Positions 46,392 to 55,611 of a DNA stretch of 64,000 bases are shown here, piece by piece (positions within the stretch are counted from its first letter, which is position 1; each line of letters begins with the position of its first letter). Location: the NCBI RefSeq assembly GCF_900108275.1, contig NZ_FNVD01000007.1, forward strand, positions 1 through 64,000, written 5' to 3'. Origin of the DNA: Jhaorihella thermophila (GTDB taxonomy: Bacteria > Pseudomonadota > Alphaproteobacteria > Rhodobacterales > Rhodobacteraceae). Position numbers and translations under genes: made by a program. Under the pieces are notes generated by a model. The model did no database searches. It was not told the origin of the DNA and saw only the letters and a list, made by a program, of their open reading frames with translations.

Positions 46392-47420
46392 TCACCAGGC
46401 GATGGCGGTCGCGTCGGGTCTTTCTTCTTGCGTTTGCGCGCGCACCGCGCCCCCCAGCGGCTTTTTCGTGGCCAGCCGCGGGCGGTGCATGGCCTTGAGT
46501 TCGGCATCATCGATGGCGACCTGAATCATCGCCGCGACCGAACGGCCCTTGAAAAGCCCCGGATAGCTGGGCGAACCGACCGCAATGTCGATCGGGATCG
46601 GCGTTCCGTCGTCGAACATCGGGGATATCTCACTCAGCGCGGCGGGCAGGCTGGTCCTGAGTTCCTCTTGCACCGCCTCGGCCACGCGGCGGTCGACCGA
46701 AATCAGGAAAATTCCGTTGCCAAAGCAGCACATCAGGAACGGCCAGCGCCGCAGGCTGTCAGCCAGGGCGTCGGACATGTCCTCGAGAAAGAATCGGAAG
46801 CTCCGTCCCGAGCAGCCCTGATAGATGCCGGCGATATTGGCCACCTTCACCGCGATCACGGCGGACATGAACTGTTGCACCCGCCCCAGTTGCAGCAAGT
46901 AGTTCTCGAACGCCAGAGGTTCGATCATGCCGTCGACATCAGCCACGGTCACCGGTTCGGAAAGCGGCGGGCGTTGTTGTTCGGTCCCGTCCTGCTTTTT
47001 CAGCGACATCAGCGCGAGATTGCTCTCGGCGGCGCGGCGGCGCTCTTCGACGATCTGCTCGGCGGTGCGGATCCGCGCCTCGAACTCGACCATGTCAAAC
47101 GGCTTGGTGATGTAGTCCGACGCGCCGGCCGCGAATGAGCGGTCGATATAGGACTTTTCGGACATCGCCGTCAGCATGAGGATCGGCGAGCGCGCATATT
47201 GCGGCATCGCACGGATGCGACCGCACAGTTCGACCCCGTCCATTCCGGGCATCTGGATATCCAGCAGGAAGCAATCGAACTGCTCGTCCGCCCCGGCGAG
47301 CATCGACAGCGCTTCTTCCGCCGATTCCGCGACCGAAACCTGCCTGTGCGCATCAGTGGACAGGACTTCCTTGAGGATCTCGAGGATGATCGGATCGTCA
47401 TCGACCGCAAGAATTCTCAT
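46392..47420 (-). CDS. Response regulator with a receiver and a degenerate GGDEF-like output domain
   Basis: 342 residues. The receiver is intact (VDDDP, phospho-acceptor Asp54 in LLDIQMP, TAMSEK, ITKPFD). A coiled linker (about 118-140) leads to a C-terminal domain (about 170-325) laid out like a diguanylate cyclase, but FGNGIFLI stands where GGDEF/GGEEF should be, and the metal- and substrate-binding residues are missing. It should not make c-di-GMP; it may act by binding a partner. The genes around it form a phosphorelay. Confidence 0.78.
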   Translation of the reverse strand: MRILAVDDDPIILEILKEVLSTDAHRQVSVAESAEEALSMLAGADEQFDCFLLDIQMPGMDGVELCGRIRAMPQYARSPILMLTAMSEKSYIDRSFAAGASDYITKPFDMVEFEARIRTAEQIVEERRRAAESNLALMSLKKQDGTEQQRPPLSEPVTVADVDGMIEPLAFENYLLQLGRVQQFMSAVIAVKVANIAGIYQGCSGRSFRFFLEDMSDALADSLRRWPFLMCCFGNGIFLISVDRRVAEAVQEELRTSLPAALSEISPMFDDGTPIPIDIAVGSPSYPGLFKGRSVAAMIQVAIDDAELKAMHRPRLATKKPLGGAVRAQTQEERPDATAIAW

Positions 47421-47750
47421 TGCTCGCCCGCTTTCAGCTTATGGCTGTTTTCTGTTCTGTTTCCAGTTTAGCAACAATTTTGACGAAATTATGGCGAACC
47501 CCGAGCGCGGCGGGAGGCAGCGGCCCCTGATGATGCAAGCCTGCAAGACCTTCGACCGTGTTGTCACGTCCGGTGTTGTCAGGGTCTCGGGGCATGCTAG
47601 TCTTTGCAAAAAAGGCGACCGATAGTTGCACCGACACGAGCAGCCACCCCCGCACCATGCTCCGAGCCAAGCCCGGAGGTCGGCCCCGTTTACGCCGCCG
47701 CGGGCTTTGGGAACTTCGGTGATGGCGTGGGGCCGAAACGGGAGCAGGAC
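47421..47750. other. Divergent regulatory region between the GGDEF-like regulator and the CHASE kinase
   Basis: 330 bases without a gene, with an A+T-richer stretch at 47440-47490 that probably holds the leftward promoter. A rightward promoter candidate is listed separately. Confidence 0.45.
47576..47603 (+). promoter_or_regulatory. Candidate promoter for the CHASE-domain kinase
   Basis: TTGTCA and TAGTCT hexamers with a 16-base spacer, about 150 bases upstream of the start codon. The match is moderate and the leader long, so this is tentative. Confidence 0.3.
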
Positions 47751-49790
47751 ATGACGGACCGGCAATCCCGCACGCCCCGCCAGCCAGCGACGGGCAGGCC
47801 CGATCCGAGGCGCGCGGTCTGGAACGCGGTTTATGTCTGCCTCGTCCTATTGATCGTCGGAGGGGCCATCTTCATAGGGCTGCGGGCGCAGGCTTTTCGA
47901 CTGGAGGAAGCCCGCGCCAACGCCAGAACCGAGGCGCAGCGGGTTACCTCACATCTGGTTGCGCAGCTGGCGTCGGTCATGAACGAACACGCGCTGACGG
48001 TGCGCGCCGTGGCGGCAGTGGTCCGCCGCGAACCCGATATCTCGCAGAAGGCATTCGAAGAGGTCGCCGGCGACATCACCGGCAGCAGGCGGGACGGCAT
48101 TCTCAATATCGCCCTGCTGAAAGGATCGGTGATCACGCGCGTCTACCCCTATGAGCGCAACGCCAGGGCGGTCGGCGCCGATGTCACCTATGTCCATGCG
48201 CAACTTCCGGGGCTGAACCTGACGCGCCGAAACCGGACCGTGACGCAGTCGGGCCCCTACAAACTGGTTCAGGGCGGCAAGGGATTGATCTACCGCGCAC
48301 CGGTCCTGATCCGGGATCCCGAAACCGGACGCCAGCGCTACTGGGGCAGCACCGCAGTGGTCGCCAGTCTTGACGAGATCATGACCTCGGAGGAGATCGC
48401 CGCGATCACGCACGGCTACCACATTGCGCTGCGAAAGCTCGATCAGGCGGGCCAACCGAAGGCGGTGGCCCATGGCGATCCGGCTGTTTTTCAAGAGAAC
48501 CCCGAAGCGGTCGCCCTGCGTCTGCCCTTTGCCACCTGGGAAATCGCCGCCGTTCCCGTAGGAGGATGGCCGGCCCGGTCATCCCACGAATCGCGCATCT
48601 GGGCGCTGACTTCGGTTCTGACCGGGATGCTGCTGCTGCTGATCTACGTGTTCCAGCGCATTTCGCGGCAACGGGAAGAGGCCCAACGCCACCTGATCAA
48701 GGCGATCAACTCGCTGAACGATGCCTTCGTGATGTTCGATGCCAACAACCGGCTGGTCCAGTGCAACAGGCGATACAGGGAACTTTACAACCTGCCGGAC
48801 GGAGCGGTGCGGGCGGGCACGCCCCGACAGGACGTCATCCGCGCCATTCTCGAGCGAAATTCCATCGCGGACGCGGAGGGGAAAGAAGCACAATGGCTGG
48901 CTCGGCGGTTGCGCGAGACGCGACTGCCGTTCTCGGAAACCCTGCGCCATCTCTCGGACGGACGGCGGCTGCGGGTGACCGACGTGCGCATGCCGGACGG
49001 GTTTTCGGTCGGGCTGCATACGGATATCACCGATCTCGAAAACGCGCGCCTGCGCGCCGAAGAGGCCAGCCAGGCCAAATCGGCGTTCCTGAGCACGGTC
49101 AGCCACGAGTTGAGAACGCCTCTGACCTCGATCAAGGGCGGGCTGGGGCTGGTGCTGAGCGGCAAGCTGGGCACGCCCGACGCTCGGCTGCGCCGCCTTG
49201 TCCAGATCGCCTATGAAAATTGCGACCGCCTGACGCGGCTGGTGAACGACATCCTCGACATGCAGAAGATCGAGAGCGGCCGGATCGAATACAGCCCCGA
49301 ACCGCTGGAGCTGATGAAGATGGTCGAGCGGGCGATCGAAGCGAACCGCCCCTACGCGCAGCGGTTCGGTGTGCGTTATGTCCTGGAGGCCACACCGGCA
49401 GCCGGCGCGATGATCGAAGCGGACCGGGGGCGGTTTCTGCAGATCATGGACAACCTTCTGTCCAACGCGGCCAAGTTTTCCAACCCCGGTGAGACGGTGG
49501 AGGTCACGGTCGATTGCGACGACGAAGAATGCCGCATCGGCGTGCGTGATCACGGCCGGGGAATTTCGCCGGAGCAACAGGAGAAGCTGTTCGTGGCGTT
49601 CTCGCAGGTCGATGCCTCGGACCAGCGGGAAAGAGAGGGCAGCGGGTTGGGGCTGGCGATTGCCAAGCGGCTGGTCAAGGACATGGGCGGCCGGATCGGG
49701 CTGACCAGCGCGCTGGGCGAAGGCAGCGAGTTCCATGTGATTTTTCCGCTCTACCGGCAGCCCCAGGCCAAAGGGGCGACCGCGGCCTAA
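47751..49790 (+). CDS. Sensor histidine kinase with CHASE and PAS domains
   Basis: 679 residues. Membrane segment about 24-44, periplasmic CHASE-type domain about 75-240 (NIALLKGSVITRVYP, GKGLIYRAPV), second membrane segment about 285-305, PAS domain about 325-440, HisKA with His452 in SHELRTPLTS, and HATPase with DNLLSNAAKF and GSGLGLAIAKRLV. The CHASE domain binds small ligands in other kinases; the ligand is unknown here. It lacks a receiver, so it should feed the shared receivers/Hpt of the island. The ATG has GGGAG upstream. Confidence 0.9.
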   Translation: MTDRQSRTPRQPATGRPDPRRAVWNAVYVCLVLLIVGGAIFIGLRAQAFRLEEARANARTEAQRVTSHLVAQLASVMNEHALTVRAVAAVVRREPDISQKAFEEVAGDITGSRRDGILNIALLKGSVITRVYPYERNARAVGADVTYVHAQLPGLNLTRRNRTVTQSGPYKLVQGGKGLIYRAPVLIRDPETGRQRYWGSTAVVASLDEIMTSEEIAAITHGYHIALRKLDQAGQPKAVAHGDPAVFQENPEAVALRLPFATWEIAAVPVGGWPARSSHESRIWALTSVLTGMLLLLIYVFQRISRQREEAQRHLIKAINSLNDAFVMFDANNRLVQCNRRYRELYNLPDGAVRAGTPRQDVIRAILERNSIADAEGKEAQWLARRLRETRLPFSETLRHLSDGRRLRVTDVRMPDGFSVGLHTDITDLENARLRAEEASQAKSAFLSTVSHELRTPLTSIKGGLGLVLSGKLGTPDARLRRLVQIAYENCDRLTRLVNDILDMQKIESGRIEYSPEPLELMKMVERAIEANRPYAQRFGVRYVLEATPAAGAMIEADRGRFLQIMDNLLSNAAKFSNPGETVEVTVDCDDEECRIGVRDHGRGISPEQQEKLFVAFSQVDASDQREREGSGLGLAIAKRLVKDMGGRIGLTSALGEGSEFHVIFPLYRQPQAKGATAA

Positions 49791-49883
49791 GCGCGCGGCC
49801 GAGCGAAGCGCCATGGGCGCGCGCCCGGCTGCAGCGGGCCCGGCTTCAGACCGCCTGGCTTCAGGCCGCCTGGCGGCGGTTTC

Positions 49884-49957
49884 GGATCGGCCTTCGCCGA
49901 TCCGACCGGCCGGGGGCTCTGCCCCCGGACCCCCGGAGTATTTGCAGCAAGATGAAG
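49884..49957 (+). repeat. Dispersed 3'-end repeat, copy F
   Basis: Hairpins GGATCGGC/GCCGATCC and CCGGGGGC/GCCCCCGG are followed by ACCCCC and the core GGAGTATTTGCAGCAAGATG AAG. It lies about 95 bases after the CHASE kinase stop, same orientation, and faces the convergent substrate-binding protein gene. Confidence 0.8.
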
Positions 49958-50051
49958 AGAACGGTTTCGGCCCGATCCGGAGGCGCCGGCGCGAACATGC
50001 CGGCGGCCCCGCTTCGGGGGACGCCGCGTTTCGCGAAGAGGGATCGGAATT

Positions 50052-51041
50052 CTATTTAAGAGCCTTGTCGGTGATCGCGTGGGTCCAGGCGCCTTGCGGC
50101 TCTTTCGTGATCACCGGATCCGAGCCGCCGGCCAGCAGGATCCTGACCGTGCGCTCGTAATCGGCCGGGTCAAGCGTGCCGTCCGATCCGGAGGTCAGCT
50201 TGGCGATCTCGCCCATCATCCGCTTCTGGTGCTTTTCGGTCTGCGCGCCGGTCTGGTCGTTGTCCAGAACGATCATCGCGGCCTCGTCGGGGTTTTCCTC
50301 GGCCCATTTCCAGCCCTTCATCGAGGCGCGGACAAACCGCACCATCTTGTCCACGAAGGCGGGATCCTCGAGGTTTTCCTCGAGCACGTAAAGCCCGTCC
50401 TCCAGCGTGGCCACGCCGTAGTCTTCGTACTTGAAGGTGATGAGGTCATCCGGCGACACGCCCGCGTCGATCACCTGCCAGTATTCGTTGTAGGTCATGG
50501 TCGAGATGCAGTCGGCCTGGCGCTGCAGCAACGGGTCAACGTTGAAGCCCTGCTTCAGCACTTCGACGCCGTTTTCGGACTTGCCGTCGGTCGAGATGCC
50601 AAGTTGGCTCATCCAGCTGAGGAAGGGATATTCGTTGCCGAAGAACCAGACCCCCAGCGTGTGGTTGGCCAGATCCTCGGGCTTGGAGATGCCGGTATCC
50701 TTCCAGCAGGTCAGCATCATGCCCGATCGTTTGAAGGGCTGGGCGATGTTGACCAGCGCCAGACCGCGTTCGCGCGCGGCAAGGGCTGCCGGCATCCAGT
50801 CCACGATCACGTCGGCACCGCCGCCGGCGATCACCTGTTCGGGCGCGATGTCGGGCCCGCCGGGCAGGATCGTGACGTCCAGCCCCTCTTCTTCGTAGAA
50901 GCCCTTGTCGGCGGCGACGTAATAGCCTGCGAACTGGGCCTGGGTCACCCATTTCAGCTGCAGCTTGACCGGATCGGCGGCCCAGGCCGGCAGGGCGGCC
51001 ATGGACAGCGCCATCGCGGCGGCGGTCAGGATTTTCTTCAT
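50052..51041 (-). CDS. ABC importer substrate-binding protein (NMT1/ThiY type), probably for pyrimidines
   Basis: 329 residues with a signal peptide (MKKILTAAAMALSMAALPAWA). The mature part opens VKLQLKWVTQAQFAGYYVA, the hallmark of the NMT1/THI5-like binding proteins, which carry pyrimidines or their precursors. AAGGAGAGG ribosome site. It is the last gene of the catabolic/uptake unit reading from the dihydropyrimidine-pathway genes, so a pyrimidine or dihydropyrimidine ligand is likely (inference from context). Confidence 0.85.
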   Translation of the reverse strand: MKKILTAAAMALSMAALPAWAADPVKLQLKWVTQAQFAGYYVAADKGFYEEEGLDVTILPGGPDIAPEQVIAGGGADVIVDWMPAALAARERGLALVNIAQPFKRSGMMLTCWKDTGISKPEDLANHTLGVWFFGNEYPFLSWMSQLGISTDGKSENGVEVLKQGFNVDPLLQRQADCISTMTYNEYWQVIDAGVSPDDLITFKYEDYGVATLEDGLYVLEENLEDPAFVDKMVRFVRASMKGWKWAEENPDEAAMIVLDNDQTGAQTEKHQKRMMGEIAKLTSGSDGTLDPADYERTVRILLAGGSDPVITKEPQGAWTHAITDKALK

Positions 51042-51105
51042 CTTTACCTCTCCTTGTTGAACATTATTGCTCGGCCCCAAGGGTCGTGATTGTTGTTCGT
51101 GTCCG

Positions 51106-51951
51106 TCACCCCCGTTGCGAGGGATGCCAGAAGGTCACCAGCCGCTCCGCCCAGGCGACCAGCCCGTAGAACACGGTGCCGGCCAAGGCGGCGACGGCGA
51201 TTTCGGCCCAAACGAGGTCGATGGACAGGCTGCCCACCCCGGTAGAGATGCGGAAACCCATGCCATAGATCGGCGAGCCGAAATATTCCGCCACGATCGC
51301 CCCGATCAGCGCCAGCGTGGTGGCGATCTTGAGCCCGTTGAACACGAAGGGCATGGCCGCCGGCAGGCGCAGCTTGACGAGCGTCTGGAGATAGCCCGCC
51401 GCATAGGTGCGCATCAGGTCGCGCTGCATCGGATCGGTTTCGCGCAGACCCTGCACCGTGTTCACCAGCATCGGAAAGAACACCATCACCACCACCACCG
51501 CGGCCTTGGAGTGCCAGTCGAAGCCGAACCAGCTGACCAGGATCGGCGCTATGCCGACTATGGGCAGGGCGGCCACGAAATTGCCGATCGGCAACAGCCC
51601 GCGCGTCAGGAAGGACGACCGGTCGATGGCGATGGCGGTCAGAAAGGCCGCGATGCAGCCGATCAAGTAACCCGACAGCGCCCCCTTCAGCACCGTCTGT
51701 CTGAAGTCCAGCCACAGCGTGTCGGTCGAGACGACGAAGGTCTGCGCCACGCGCGACGGCGCGGGCAGGATCACCGGCGACACGTCCAGCCCGCGCACGA
51801 TGCCTTCCCACAACACCAGCAGCGTAACGCCGAACAGGACCGGCACGAAGATGCGCACCGGGCGCGTCGCGTGCCAACGCGACCGGGCCAGCGCGGCATT
51901 CAGCGCCCAGGCGCCCAGCCAGAAGACAAGAGCGAAAACCAGCGCGTTCAT
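51106..51951 (-). CDS. ABC importer permease, probably for pyrimidines
   Basis: 281 residues, about six membrane segments, BPD_transp_1 family. The cytoplasmic coupling loop is in the region TYAAGYLQTLVKLRLPAAMPF with the expected Gly-Leu/Pro pattern. The ATGA overlap with the preceding permease gene shows co-translation. Together the two permeases form the channel of the importer. Confidence 0.85.
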   Translation of the reverse strand: MNALVFALVFWLGAWALNAALARSRWHATRPVRIFVPVLFGVTLLVLWEGIVRGLDVSPVILPAPSRVAQTFVVSTDTLWLDFRQTVLKGALSGYLIGCIAAFLTAIAIDRSSFLTRGLLPIGNFVAALPIVGIAPILVSWFGFDWHSKAAVVVVMVFFPMLVNTVQGLRETDPMQRDLMRTYAAGYLQTLVKLRLPAAMPFVFNGLKIATTLALIGAIVAEYFGSPIYGMGFRISTGVGSLSIDLVWAEIAVAALAGTVFYGLVAWAERLVTFWHPSQRG

Positions 51952-52880
51952 TGCCGGAACCCCATGCGTTTCAGCGTGATCTTCTGAAGCAGATCAAGCA
52001 GCGTGACCAGAACGCCGGCCAGGATCGCCGCCGCCACCAGAGCCGCCCAGATCGCCAGTGGCGTGCCGAACTGGTCGCCGATCAGAATCCGCGCGCCAAG
52101 GCCCGAGATCGCGCCCGTGGGCAGCTCGCCCACAATGGTGCCGACCAGCGCCGCCGCGATCCCCACCTTCAGCGAGGTAAAGAGATAGGGCAGCGAAGCC
52201 GGAACCCGCAGCTTGAGAAATCCCTGCAAGGCCGAGGCGTTGTAGGTCTTGAGCAGGTCGATCTGCGACACGGTGGGCGCCCGCAGCCCCTTGACCATGC
52301 CCACCAACACCGGGAAATAGCACAAGTAAGCCGAGATGATCGCCTTGGGGATTGCCCGCCCCTCGATCCCGATCTGCGCCGAGACCACGATGATCATGGG
52401 CGCGAGCGCGACGATGGGCACGGTCTGGCTGATGATCGCCCAGGGCATGAGGCTCATGTCCATCACCCGCCAGTGCACGATCGCCACCGCGCCCAGGATG
52501 CCGACCGCGGTGCCCAGCAGGAACCCCCACAGCGTGGCCTGCAACGTCACCCAGCCGTGATAGATAAGCGACCGTTTCGACATGGCGCGACCCCGCAGGG
52601 CCATGCCGACGGTGCTCTTCCACAGCTCCTCGCCCACCTGAACCGGGGTCGGCAAGCGCGGCCGGTCCAGGCTGTAACCGGCGGCGATATGGTCGGGATT
52701 GTCGATCATCAGCCGCCAGACCGAAACCTCCTGACGGGCCTTGGGCGTCTCTGGCGCCACCACCGCGCCGGCGCGTTCGGCCTGATCCAGCGCGCCGCGG
52801 ATGTTCATCGGCGCCACCGCGAGATACCACAGCGCGGCAATCGCGCCGAGCACCACGAGAACGGGCCAGGTGTTTCTCAT
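51948..52880 (-). CDS. ABC importer permease, probably for pyrimidines
   Basis: 310 residues. One N-terminal membrane segment, a ~80-residue presumed periplasmic stretch, then about five more. The coupling loop is in TYNASALQGFLKLRVPASLPYLF. It overlaps the second permease by four bases and follows the ATPase gene by 33 bases. Confidence 0.85.
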   Translation of the reverse strand: MRNTWPVLVVLGAIAALWYLAVAPMNIRGALDQAERAGAVVAPETPKARQEVSVWRLMIDNPDHIAAGYSLDRPRLPTPVQVGEELWKSTVGMALRGRAMSKRSLIYHGWVTLQATLWGFLLGTAVGILGAVAIVHWRVMDMSLMPWAIISQTVPIVALAPMIIVVSAQIGIEGRAIPKAIISAYLCYFPVLVGMVKGLRAPTVSQIDLLKTYNASALQGFLKLRVPASLPYLFTSLKVGIAAALVGTIVGELPTGAISGLGARILIGDQFGTPLAIWAALVAAAILAGVLVTLLDLLQKITLKRMGFRQ

Positions 52881-52913
52881 GGTCGGCCCTCCCCGTCGCT
52901 TTTCACATAGGCG

Positions 52914-53702
52914 TCAATCGTCATAGGCATGTCCCGCGCGCAGACCTTCGCGCACCCGGTGCGCGATTTCCAGAAATTCCGGCGTGTCCCGGATGTCCAG
53001 CGGCCGCTCCTTCGGCAGCGGGCTTTCGATCACGTCGGTAATCCGCCCGGGCCGTGGGCTCATCACCACGATCTTGGTGGAGAGATACACCGCCTCGGGG
53101 ATCGAATGGGTGACGAAACATATCGTCTTGCCGGTCCGCTCCCACAGCGCGAGCAACTGTTCGTTCAGGTGGTCGCGAACGATCTCGTCCAGCGCGCCGA
53201 AGGGTTCGTCCATCAGCAGGATGTCGGCGTCAAAGGCCAGAGCGCGGGCGATGCTGGCGCGCTGCTGCATGCCCCCCGACAGCTGCCAGGGGTATTTCTC
53301 GCCGAACCCGTCCAGATCGACGAGCTTGAGCACGCGCTCCACCCGCTCGTCCTGTTCGGCGCGGGAAAAGCCCATGATCTCCAGCGGCAGCTTGATGTTG
53401 CGCGCGATCGTGCGCCACGGAAAAAGCCCCGCCGCCTGAAACACATAGCCATAGGCGCGCTGCCGCCGGGCCTCGTCCGGGGTCATGCCGTTCACGGTGA
53501 CGGTGCCGCCAGTGGGGTGCTCCAACGCGGCGATCACCCGCAGAAATGTCGTCTTGCCACAGCCCGAAGGGCCGATGAAGCTCACGAAGTCGCCCTTTTC
53601 GATGTCCAGCGCGACATCCTTGAGCGCCTGCACCGGCCCGTCATTGGTCTGGAATACCAGATCCAGATTCCGGGCGCTGATGACCGGGTTCGTTTCCGTC
53701 AA
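52914..53702 (-). CDS. ABC importer ATP-binding protein, TTG start
   Basis: 262 residues. Walker A GPSGCGKTT, Q-loop FQAAGLFPW, signature LSGGMQQRASIARAL, Walker B LLMDEPFGALD and the switch histidine in CFVTHSIPEAV are all intact. No ATG is suitable; a TTG, eight bases after GGAG and overlapping the stop of the upstream VOC gene (TTGA), gives MTETNPVISARNLDLVF, so translation is probably coupled. It powers the two permeases. Confidence 0.85.
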   Translation of the reverse strand: MTETNPVISARNLDLVFQTNDGPVQALKDVALDIEKGDFVSFIGPSGCGKTTFLRVIAALEHPTGGTVTVNGMTPDEARRQRAYGYVFQAAGLFPWRTIARNIKLPLEIMGFSRAEQDERVERVLKLVDLDGFGEKYPWQLSGGMQQRASIARALAFDADILLMDEPFGALDEIVRDHLNEQLLALWERTGKTICFVTHSIPEAVYLSTKIVVMSPRPGRITDVIESPLPKERPLDIRDTPEFLEIAHRVREGLRAGHAYDD

Positions 53703-54130
53703 TTCGACTGCTCCCACAATTTCGGTTCGGCGAATTCCACACTGTTGCCCGAGGGATCGCGCACATAGACCGACCGCGCCCCGTTGGGCCAATGGAAATC
53801 CGCCTCGATCTCCACCCCTGCCTCTGTCAGCCGCCGCACCCAGCCGTCAAGCGCCTCGGCGCCGGCGGCGAAACAGATATGCCCCGGCCCGTCGGCCCCG
53901 TGCGTGGGCACCGGCAGGGCGCCCTCGCCCGGTGGTTTCCGGGTCTGGTCGGCCCGAAACAGCAGCACGATGGTCGATCCGCAGCGATAGAACACATGGC
54001 GCGGATCCTGCCGGATCACCTGTTCCAGCCCCAGCACGCCGCCGTAGAAGGCCGCCGCCGCGTCGAGATCATCGACATAGAGCGCGGCCTCCAGCACGCC
54101 GTCGAGGGCCGGTCGCGGCGCGTTGCTCAT
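53699..54130 (-). CDS. VOC-family (glyoxalase-fold) protein
   Basis: 143 residues with two beta-alpha-beta-beta-beta units: EAALYVDDLDAAAAFYGGVLGL and the C-terminal YVRDPSGNSVEFAEP. The fold binds a divalent metal in enzymes such as glyoxalase I and dioxygenases; here the metal ligands are not certain. Four-base overlap with the dihydropyrimidinase gene upstream and with the ATPase gene downstream places it inside the pyrimidine operon; its role there is unknown. Confidence 0.75.
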   Translation of the reverse strand: MSNAPRPALDGVLEAALYVDDLDAAAAFYGGVLGLEQVIRQDPRHVFYRCGSTIVLLFRADQTRKPPGEGALPVPTHGADGPGHICFAAGAEALDGWVRRLTEAGVEIEADFHWPNGARSVYVRDPSGNSVEFAEPKLWEQSN

Positions 54131-55578
54131 ACCCCGGTCGCCGGGATCCCGCTGCGCTCCACCGGCCGCGGCGCGGTCAGTTCCTTCCAGGTGGACAGCG
54201 CCCGGTTCACCGGCGCGTTGGCCTCGCGTGCGACGAACTTCCCGTGGCCTTCCTGCGTGCGGATCTCGCCGTCATGCACCGCCACATGGCCGCGCGTCAG
54301 GGTGAACCGCGGCAGGCCCTTCACATGGTGCCCCTCGAACACGTTGTAGTCGATCGCCGACTGCTGGGTCGCGGCCGCAATGGTCTTTTCCTTCTCGGGA
54401 TCCCAGACCACGATATCGGCATCCGCCCCGACCATGATCGCACCTTTCTTCGGATAGCAGTTCAGGATCTTGGCGATGTTGGTCGAGGTCACGGCCACGA
54501 ATTCGTTCATCGTCAGCCGCCCGGTATTCACCCCATGCGTCCACAGCATCGGCATCCGGTCCTCAAGCCCCCCGGTGCCGTTGGGGATCTTCGAGAAATC
54601 GCCCACGCCCATCCGCTTCTGCTCGGTGGTAAAGGCGCAATGGTCCGTGGCCACCACGCTCAGCGACCCCGACATCAGCCCGGCCCACAGGCTGTCCTGA
54701 TGCTTCTTGTCGCGGAACGGCGGGCTCATGACCCGCCGCGCGGCATGATCCCAGTCGGGGTTGAAATACTCGCTCTCGTCCAGCGTGAGATGCTGGATCA
54801 ACGGCTCGCCCCAGACCCGCTTGCCCTGCATCCGCGCCCGCCGGATCGCCTCGTGCGCCTCCTCGCAGGACACATGCACCACGTAAAGCGGCACGCCGGC
54901 CATGTCGGCGATCATGATGGCGCGGTTGGTCGCCTCGCCCTCCACCTGAGAGGGGCGCGAATAGGCATGCGCCTCCGGCCCCGTGTTGCCCTCGGCCAAG
55001 AGCTTCGCGGTCAGCTCTGCCACGACGTCGCCGTTCTCGGCATGCACGAGCGCGATCCCGCCCAGCTCGGCCAGCCGGCTGAACGAAGCGAACAGTTCGT
55101 CATCGTTCACCATCAGCGCGCCCTTGTAGGCCAGGAAATGCTTGAACGTGGTGATGCCGCGCTTCACCACTTCGGGCATGTCGTTGAACACCTGTTCGCC
55201 CCACCAGGTCACCGCCATGTGGAAGGAATAGTCGCAATTGGCGCGGGTGGACTTGTTGTCCCAGCGCTTGAGCGCATCCAGCAGGCTCTCGCCCGGATTG
55301 GGCAGCGCGAAATCCACCACCATCGTGGTCCCCCCGGCCAGAGCCGCGCGGGTTCCGCTCTCGAAATCGTCCGACGAATAGGTGCCCATGAAGGGCATCT
55401 CCAGATGCGTATGCGGATCGATCCCGCCGGGCATCACGTAACAGCCGGTCGCATCCAGCTCCGTCCCGCCCTTCAGATCGGGGCCGATCTCGGTGATCAC
55501 CCCGTTATCCACCCGCACATCCGCCTTGTAGGTCAGATCGGCGGTGACGACGGTGCCGTTCCTGATGACTGTGCTCAT
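54127..55578 (-). CDS. hydA: Dihydropyrimidinase
   Basis: 483 residues. It opens the ring of dihydrouracil/dihydrothymine to N-carbamoyl-beta-amino acids. Binuclear metal ligands: HxH in GGIDPHTHLEMPF, the carbamylated Lys in TTFKHFLAYKG, histidines in VHAENGD and VVHVS, and Asp in VATDHCAFT. The start MSTVIRNGTVVTAD follows GGGAGA. Repeat copy G lies between it and the upstream amidohydrolase gene. Confidence 0.93.
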   Translation of the reverse strand: MSTVIRNGTVVTADLTYKADVRVDNGVITEIGPDLKGGTELDATGCYVMPGGIDPHTHLEMPFMGTYSSDDFESGTRAALAGGTTMVVDFALPNPGESLLDALKRWDNKSTRANCDYSFHMAVTWWGEQVFNDMPEVVKRGITTFKHFLAYKGALMVNDDELFASFSRLAELGGIALVHAENGDVVAELTAKLLAEGNTGPEAHAYSRPSQVEGEATNRAIMIADMAGVPLYVVHVSCEEAHEAIRRARMQGKRVWGEPLIQHLTLDESEYFNPDWDHAARRVMSPPFRDKKHQDSLWAGLMSGSLSVVATDHCAFTTEQKRMGVGDFSKIPNGTGGLEDRMPMLWTHGVNTGRLTMNEFVAVTSTNIAKILNCYPKKGAIMVGADADIVVWDPEKEKTIAAATQQSAIDYNVFEGHHVKGLPRFTLTRGHVAVHDGEIRTQEGHGKFVAREANAPVNRALSTWKELTAPRPVERSGIPATGV

Positions 55579-55611
55579 GTCTGATCTCCCTGTCGGACCT
55601 TCGCGGCCCTG

